NCBI GenBank assembly: GCA_015680685.1
Contig: MNCI01037851.1
Location: forward strand, 128,367-192,366
Source of the DNA: Gnetum montanum
Taxonomy: Eukaryota; Streptophyta; Gnetopsida; Gnetales; Gnetaceae
Reading direction: 5' to 3'
DNA: 64,000 nt
The notes beneath the pieces were generated by a model, which was not told the DNA's origin, did not search any database, and saw only the letters and a list, made by a program, of their open reading frames with translations. Of the stretch, positions 57,350 to 64,000 are shown in pieces (position 1 is the first letter of the stretch; each line of letters begins with the position of its first letter). The translations under genes were made by a program, and so were the position numbers.

Positions 57350-58930
57350 TGGGTAACTACACTGGAAAAAAGCCCAACCATGTTGTCCAGCATAGCTCCA
57401 AGGGGAATGGGACTTTCCACCATCATCTAGACTTTCAATCGACTTTGAGATATCCTTACTAAGTCCTAAACCCAAGCCAAAGCCTTTGGTAGCTTTAGAA
57501 CTTCCTAAAACCCAATAAAAAATGTCAAGAATCACATTTCTTAGGTGAACTAAACTGGGGGATACTCCAATTACACTAACCAATGTATTCCCAGTGTGGT
57601 TGGTAGGGTTATGATCATTAATAGCTTCAAATAACCTACAAAGTAGCATTTCATGACTTTGGCATATCCCTGTAGCCTACAATAACCCTGGAATGTTGAA
57701 TAATCAAATAAAAATAAGCCAAATCCCATTCTAACCCTTGAACTATGCTAAGGGACACTCTAACTATGTTGTCCAACATAGCCCTACTATAGTTGGTGGA
57801 GGTTTGACCACCAACTGCCAAAAATAACCTCCAAAGAGACATATCTTACCCTTCACACCTTTCTGGGATCTTTGGTAATCCTGAAAGACAAGAAAACTAA
57901 GGAAAAATAAGTCAAAACTCACTTCAACCTTGGAACCATGCTAGACAGCATAGTCATAGTGGTGCTCCTCTATGAAACCTAAAAAAATAGATCATAAACA
58001 AGCCAAATTAACCTGTGGATGCATCATTCCAACCCCAAAGTCCTACTAGAGCCATTAGAGACCACCAAACCTTAGAAACTTAGTCAAAAATACCCAAACC
58101 CCATCATATTCCCCCCATCTATGCTAGGACTATGCTAGCTAGTGTAGTCTAGGAGGGGGATGGTCATCTATACACTCAAAACCCATCAACATGAACAATT
58201 TTGAGTCTTAACCCTAGCCATCAACATTAGTGACCCCAAGAACTACTTGGTTAATTTACCACCAAAAACCAAAAACCAAATGCAACTATGCTAGGAAAGG
58301 CTAGAGCCATGCTAGCCAACATGGCTCCAGTGTAGTTGAGGTTTCAAAATAGTTTTTCTAGAATCACAGTACTCTAAACTTGATTCAGGAAGCCTAGAAC
58401 ATTGAAACCCTAAATACAACTATAATTTGACTTTGTTTTGATCATAAAACATCATGTTCTATCCCTCCACACTAAGGGCACCCTCAACTATGCTAGCTAG
58501 TGTAGTCCAAGGAGGATGATTCCAAATTTCTCTTCCAGAAACTTATTTTGGCCCGCAAATGACCAGTTCACAACACTAATGTTCCTACACTACCCTAGGA
58601 AGCTGATAAGACAAAAATTTCAACCCTAGGATATCATGAACCCATTTTTCTCATGAAATTATTCTAGAGCCACACTAGCCAACATAGTCCCATCATAGTT
58701 GGTAGTTCTAGGTAGCATTTGTGGCTTCCAATGTATCAAACTGATACCAAAATTGACCAATCTTCACTCTTAATCCACTACGCTATCAATTTAGACCATA
58801 AAAAATTCAAAACTAACCATAACAAATGTAGGAAGCTATATTTGGGCAAGAACCATGCTGGGGCATGCTAGAGTCATGATGGCTAGCATAGTCCCAACAT
58901 TGCTCCAATGTAGTTGCTAAAAGGGATCTA
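57350..58930. repeat. Zone of recurring words resembling CTATGCTAGCCAACATAGTC
   Basis: At least ten occurrences of related words are scattered at irregular 60-300 bp intervals. Examples: CATGTTGTCCAGCATAGCTCC (about 57379), CTATGTTGTCCAACATAGCCC (57760), CTATGCTAGCTAGTGTAGTC (58129 and 58488), CATGCTAGCCAACATGGCTCC (58311), CACACTAGCCAACATAGTCCC (58672), GATGGCTAGCATAGTCCC (58880). Many contain short inverted repeats (ATGCTAG/CTAGCAT) and are followed by a GTAGTTG-like word. No coding frame explains them. Confidence 0.6.
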
Positions 58931-59039
58931 ATTTTTTTCCTTCATACAACCTCAAAATGACTTTCCAAGTTCCAAACTTCTCCACCAATCCTATAGCCTT
59001 ACATCATTGCCTGCTAAGGCTTAAAACTAGCAAAATCTA

Positions 59040-59740
59040 ATCTTGATTGATCAATATTGATCATATTTTATCCCATGTTACCCACCTTTACTGGTTTGGC
59101 CTTGTTTCATTAAGTTTGACTCAATTTGACCTTGGTATGAATTATTGACCTTTGTTGCCCTATCATTTGATGTCATTTGGATTCATTTTTGTCATTTCAG
59201 CATCATTCAGCCTTATTTCATCAAATGTTCCTATCATTTGGCATCTTTTGACCTTAGAAAATTGGTTTGACATCAATTTACACCATTGGACAAGATTGTG
59301 ACCTTGTTTGATCATTTGGAACATCATTCAGTGGGATTCGACCATCATTTAGAGCTCCATTTTACCCCATTTGATCATCATTTGGCTAACGTTTGGCTTT
59401 TCCCCATAATAGTTGGCCTTTGATTTACCCCATCTACCTTATCCTATCCCCTATGACCTTTGTTGATCATGTTTTAGCATTGTTTGCCCTTATTTGATGG
59501 TGCTTGACCTTCATTTGGCCTTTATTTGGCCTCATTTCATGTTGTTTGGCCTTTGGTGCATCTTACTTGCCTTAACTCTCCTTTTATAGCCTCCATTCAC
59601 CATGCTTTAACCTTAATTAACATCATTGAATGGATTTTGACCATCATTTGGTCTTCATTTAACTCCATTCTACCATCATTTGACCTTATTTAGCCTTTGT
59701 TTCACCTTATTATTGTCTTTGTTGACCTTGTTTGAACCTT
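59040..59740. repeat. Loose short repeats built on TTTGACC and CATCATTTGG
   Basis: About 700 bp with very frequent words TTTGACC, TTTGGCC, CATCATTTG and GACCTTG at irregular spacing and no stable period. It looks like an old, eroded simple-sequence or minisatellite region just upstream of the pol part. Confidence 0.6.
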
Positions 59741-59925
59741 GTGTAACTATTGATGAAACCTATATTAGCTTATCCATGCATAATTGCTAAAGAATTTTAT
59801 GTTATTTTGATGTTATTTGCTCATTTTATCACACAAGTGTCACTTAATATGCTTATGGTTGAAATGCAAGATTGGAGTATGGACACCTAGAGGCAAATTA
59901 ATTTACCTTTGAGCCTAATTGGACC
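59741..59925. other. Spacer before the RT region
   Basis: AT-rich; no domain recognised. Confidence 0.3.
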
Positions 59926-59929
59926 TCAT

Positions 59930-60990
59930 GATGATGTTAAATGATTCACTAACCTTAATCATTTAGATCTTGAGCCTAAGAGTTCAGTCGACCACATAGC
60001 CTCGATAGATAAACCTCTTGAGTGGCTAGAAAACCTAGTTAAAACCCTTGACCTTGAGATTGGCAACATTACCAAAGACTCTTAAGTTGAGGTTTTTGTC
60101 ATGACACATAGTAGTGAGGAGAAAACACTAAAACTAAGTTCATCATTGGAATCTAAACAGGCTGAAGACATCACCAAGGTCCTCTAAGATAACATTAATT
60201 CCTTTGCCTAGTCATATGAGGATATGCTAGGTCTTAATCTCCACTTGGTTCAACATAACATCATACTCGATCCTAATATCAAACTATTTAAGAAAAATGT
60301 TTCTAAGATTAGACTAGATTTAGCCTTGGCAGTTTGTGATGAAATCACAAAACTATATCAAGTTATTTTCATTTTAACGATTGATTATATAGAATGGATG
60401 TTCAACATAGTGATAGTCCTTAATAAAAATAGGAGTATATGTATCTGTATTGATTTCCACGACCTGAATAAGGTAACTATCAAAGATGATTTCCCTTTAC
60501 CTAGTATTGACCAACTTATCGATACCATAGATGCACATACCTTGTTATCCTTCATGGATGGGTTCCCAGGATACAACTAGGTTAGGATTAACCTAGAGCA
60601 TCAAATTTGCATGATGTTAATGATCCCTTGGAGAACCTTTTATTACACCATGATTCCCTTTATTCTAAAGAACACATGCATGACTTATTAATGGGTAATG
60701 ATGTATATATTTAGTGATTACATGTTAGGGTTGCTTAATGACTACATGAATAATATAATCATTAAATCTAAAATGACCAATGAATATGTGCATGACCTTG
60801 CCCTTATGCTTAAATGATGTCTTAAATATGAACTTAGGCTTATTCCTAAGAAGTGCATCTTTGGTATCAAAATTTATAAGATGCTTGGCTTTGTACTATC
60901 AAAAGCAGGAATATGTGTCGATCCTAATAAGATTAAATCCATATACAACTTGATTGTACCAACTAACCTTAAGGAGCTTCGAGTATTACA
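59930..60990 (+). pseudogene. Tat/Ogre-type reverse transcriptase
   Basis: The frame includes SYEDMLGLNLHLVQHNIILD (typical Y-E-D-M-P-G-x-x-x-x-x-V-x-H-x-x), then the open stretch 60224-60580 with ICIDFHDLNKVTIKDDFPLP, IDQLIDTIDAH and LLSFMDGFPGYN. These are the hallmark RT words of the Tat/Ogre lineage (D-(Y/F)-R-D-L-N-K-A-x-x-K-D-D-F-P-L-P ... F-M-D-G-(F/Y)-S-G-Y-N). Downstream, YMNNIIIKSK replaces the catalytic Y-x-D-D box, and KKCIFGIKIYKMLGFVLSKA and GICVDPNKIKSI match the thumb region. Stops after GYN and later show it is dead. Confidence 0.8.
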
Positions 60991-61420
60991 AGGTAGATTA
61001 TAATTTATCCATAGCTTCATTGCTAAGCTTACAGATAAGTTACAACCCATGTACCACTTACTTAAGAAAATATTCTACTATGAGTGCAGTGGTCAATGCT
61101 AAGAAGCCTTTGAAAACATTAAGCAAGAGTTTGCCTAACCACCCAGTCTATCCACCACAAAAGGATAAACCCTTTTGCATATACCTTACTATCTCTACAC
61201 ATCCATTGTCTTTCTACTCTATTAGAAACAAGAAAATGAAGCAGAGCTACCCATATACTACCTAAGCCATGCATTAATTACCTATGAGACCTGATACATT
61301 AAAGTGGATAAGTACCATCTACCCCTAGTATTCTCGTTGAATAAGTGGAGATGTTACCTCTTTAGGAGCCAAGTCAATGTCATTTGCAAGGACAATGTGC
61401 TTAGATCTATAGCAAGAAAT
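60991..61420 (+). pseudogene. Tat/Ogre-type RNase H (first domain) remnant
   Basis: Peptides SFIAKLTDKLQPMYHLLKK follow the RT, then after frameshifts LPIYYLSHALITYET and KYHLPLVFSLNK. These match the order of RT connection and RNase H in Tat/Ogre pol (P-x-x-x-L-L-K-K ... Y-Y-(L/V)-S-(R/K)-x-L-x-x-x-E-T-(R/x)-Y). Strongly decayed. Confidence 0.55.
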
Positions 61421-62060
61421 ATCTATGAAAGTAGTTGTATAGCCCATTGGAAGCCATAACAGCTAAGTTTGACCTCCATTACATCTCTCAAGCCTTGACT
61501 AAATGCAAAGCTATAGCCACATAACTTCCTATTTTCTTGGTAGAAGATCATTGAGCCATTGACCCTAAATTTCTTGATGAACATGTTAACATTATTAGTA
61601 AGGTACCCAAGGGCTATGATGCAATTATGCACTTTGATGGAGTTTCAGCTACCCATGAAGCTAGTGTCATTCTCATCATAACATTACTTTTTGGTGAAAT
61701 CCAATCTTTCACCTACAATTTTGAATTCCATGTACCAAAAACATGGAAGAGTATTAACGATTGATCAAGTAATGATGGTAGCTTGTAACCAAGGAATCAA
61801 ATTCCTAATGATAAAATATGATTCACAACTCATGATTAACCAAATAATGAAGGTTTATGCATGTAAAGCCAAAAATTTACAACCTTATTATGACCTAGGT
61901 AAGAAACTAATGCAATAATTTATAGATGTTGGTATCCAACATACACCCTGAACTAAGAACATGTTAGTTGATGTCATTGTAACCTTAGCCCTAAGTGTAA
62001 TGCCTAATATGTTTAGCAAGTTACCTTTCCTATTACGCAAAACACTGAAGGTGACTCTAT
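61421..62060 (+). pseudogene. Second RNase H domain (archaeal-like type of Tat elements)
   Basis: The frame 61691-61918 contains VACNQGIKFLMIKYDSQLMI, NQIMKVYACKAKNLQPYYDL, followed by HTP-x-x-KNMLVDVIVTLAL. This matches the words A-L-x-x-G-(L/I)-x-x-x-x-x-x-x-(Y/F)-x-D-S-Q-L-(V/I)-(I/V)-N-Q ... Y ... N-x-x-A-D-x-L-A-x-L-A. Tat/Ogre-lineage elements carry this extra RNase H between the first one and integrase, so its presence supports the lineage call. Confidence 0.7.
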
Positions 62061-62229
62061 AGCCTTTGTTAATATTGCTCCCAAAAAGAAATGATATGAT
62101 GATATCAAGTGTTACCTAATGCATGGTGAGTTCCCACAAGACCTAGCTACTTCTCAAAAGAACATTGTATGTAAAAGATCAAAACAATATGACATTGTAG
62201 GTGATAGCACATAATGTTGATGATCCTAT

Positions 62230-63340
62230 GATGGCGTATTATTAGTGGGCTTAGGAAAAAATGAAGCCTACATAGTCCTTGAGAAAGTTCATGAAGATGT
62301 ATGTGGGGAACATATAGGACCTATAGCCGTGGCTGCTAAAATTAGGTGGCTAGGCTAATACTAGTCCTATATAGAAAGTGATTACCTACTAAAGCTTAAA
62401 ACTTGTGACACTGGTTAATGACAAAGAAACCATATACATGTAACACCAACTAAGTTACATACTACTTAGATAACTCAGCCATTTCAATGGTGGGGACTTG
62501 ACATTATTGGACCTATAACACCTAAGTCTTCCACAGGACATAGCTTCATTATCACTGGAACCGAATACTTTAAAAAGTGGATTGAAGCTATTCCCCTAAG
62601 AAAAATAATGTCTCAACAAGTCTGTAGATTCATACTTGATAACATGATAGCTAGGTTTGGCATACCTCTAACCATAGTCATAGATAATGGACCATAACTT
62701 ACTATTCAATAAATAAAAGTCTTTTCTCAGGAACTAGGTATTAAACATTCCTTTTCATCACCATACTACCCTCAAGCCAATGGGCAAGCTAGAGCCAGCA
62801 ATAAGGCCATCATAAACTTGGTGAAAAAGATGGTAAATAATAGTAGATGCAAGTGGCATGAGCAACTTGTCCATGCACTTTGGACCTACTAAACTACCTA
62901 TCAGACCATAACTAGTGTAACCCCATATAGCATGGTTTATGAATATAAAGTGTTTTTCCCCTTGAATTGCAAGTTTCATCACTCCGAGTGGCCCTATTGG
63001 ACTTCATCAATGACAAGCAAAATAAGAAGTTACATACCATTGACCTGGATCTAGTGGAAGGGTAGCGAATACAAATGCTTGCTCACATTAAATGATACCA
63101 AGAGGGGAAGAAGTAACAACATCTCCATGATTTGAGAAAATTAAAGATCAAGGAGAAAGAGTGGATTCTTAACGCTATTTGTAAGCATGCATGTAAGTTC
63201 TCAGCCAACTAGGAAGAGCCTTTCTTAATCACCAAGGCCTATAGAAATGGAGCCTTTAGAGTAGTGAACATGGATGGGAATGAATTGGCCAATTCAGTCA
63301 ACCATTGCTATCTCAAGTCTTATTACATCTAATGTGATCT
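62230..63340 (+). pseudogene. Tat/Ogre-type integrase remnant
   Basis: Words in order: WWGLDIIGPITPKSSTGHSF (first catalytic Asp), TEYFKKWIEAIPLRK, ARFGIPLTIVIDNGP (second Asp), IKHSFSSPYYPQANGQARAS (position of the catalytic Glu shows Ala in QARAS, usually QAEAS), then NKAIINLVKKMV and the C-terminal EPFLITKAYRNGAF-like region near 63220-63330. Frameshifts and stops are frequent. The reading frame order RT, RNase H, second RNase H, integrase is collinear on the plus strand. Confidence 0.75.
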
Positions 63341-64000
63341 TCTGTGTAGATACAAACCAATAGTTGACATTAAAAACCTTCATAACAAGTGAGCGTGCAC
63401 ATCCTCTATCTATCTCTTTAAATTTCTCTTTGTTTAGTATAATGAATGAACTATAAGCTTTGTAAATATGAAGCACATTACACAAATCTTTCTATGTTGT
63501 AACAATGATGACCTATGGTGACCTAGTCTATTGGTTATCTTATGTGGCCCTATGCATTGTATTATAACAACATGTTTTCTTTGTCTTGTTTTCTTGTTTT
63601 CCTAGAGTTGTGCTTTTAGGATGAAGCCTGAAGTCATTGTGGAGCTACAACTCATCACAGTAGCAAGTCACCATGTCATCTTGATGAGTAAGATTTGATG
63701 AGCTTGTCCTTTTGTACCAAGAGTGCTTGTTTCACATCATTTTCATTGTCATTCCCTAAGCCCAATCCCATACCCTAATTATGACCTTCCTTACTTTGAA
63801 TGGTAATGATGACCAATGTTTGATACTCATGCATTATGGTCATGTGATGTTTACTTCATCATGCTCCACCATCAAGTCCATTGAATGTAACACACTTATT
63901 CAACAAGAAAACCAAATCAAACCTAACCTTGATAATAAAACATAATGAAGGTTTTACCCTCCTCCCTCTTCCCCACCCCCTCCCCCTCCCGACACAACCC
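63341..64000 (+). other. Downstream of integrase; 3' untranslated part, pyrimidine-rich end
   Basis: No coding frame. The last 50 bases are C/T-rich (CCTCCCTCTTCCCCACCCCC). A PPT or LTR of the Tat/Ogre-type element was not found before the window ends. Confidence 0.35.

Overview
The window is plant nuclear DNA made almost entirely of transposable elements. It suggests a seed plant with a large, slowly purged genome. Evidence: LTR retrotransposons inserted inside one another, old copies decayed mainly by C-to-T and G-to-A changes, CpG-poor AT-rich spacers, LINE remnants, primer-binding sites matching plant initiator-Met and Asp tRNAs, and only one short stretch that looks like a host gene. A gymnosperm or another giant plant genome would fit, but the sequence does not name the species. 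No rRNA, tRNA or CRISPR was seen.

Layout. 0.3-6.3 kb: LINE remnants, mostly minus strand, with one candidate plus-strand exon. 6.7-11.2 kb: broken minus-strand chromovirus-like Ty3/gypsy element with LTR and PBS at its right side. 11.8-13.7 kb: plus-strand LINE remnant. 14.7 kb: probable last exon of an ABC1/UbiB-type atypical kinase gene. 15.5-18.6 kb: LTR and PBS fragments, including a very old LTR (element C). 18.6-33.6 kb: element A, a minus-strand non-autonomous LTR element with a perfect 5-bp target duplication (CAAGG). Inserted in its gag region is the best-preserved element of the window, a plus-strand chromovirus (25141-30983) with 680-bp LTRs, PBS, gag-protease, RT-RNase H-integrase-chromodomain and PPT. 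37.7-46.2 kb: element B, a second copy of the A family, with an assembly gap. 47.6-63.3 kb: pieces of a plus-strand Tat/Ogre-type Ty3/gypsy element (gag and protease on the left; RT, RNase H and integrase on the right). These are separated by about 9.4 kb holding a tandem repeat, a decayed minus-strand gene with several introns, and two zones of loosely repeated words.

A and B are the most unusual content. Each has an Athila-like tRNA-Asp PBS and a gag reading frame, no detectable pol, and a second long coiled-coil reading frame near the 3' LTR. In the LTRs a cluster of GATATC-rich inverted repeats lies 15-18 bp upstream of a TATA box. In A the same arrangement recurs inside the element, just upstream of the second reading frame, and B has the repeat cluster at the same place. 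This suggests an internal promoter. B also preserves the uninterrupted form of the site where the chromovirus entered A, so the order of insertion can be read directly.

The second notable item is the minus-strand spliced pseudogene at 51.5-56.7 kb. Five successive introns have GT-AG borders that keep reading phase, and a 111-bp (37-codon) in-frame duplication lies in one exon.
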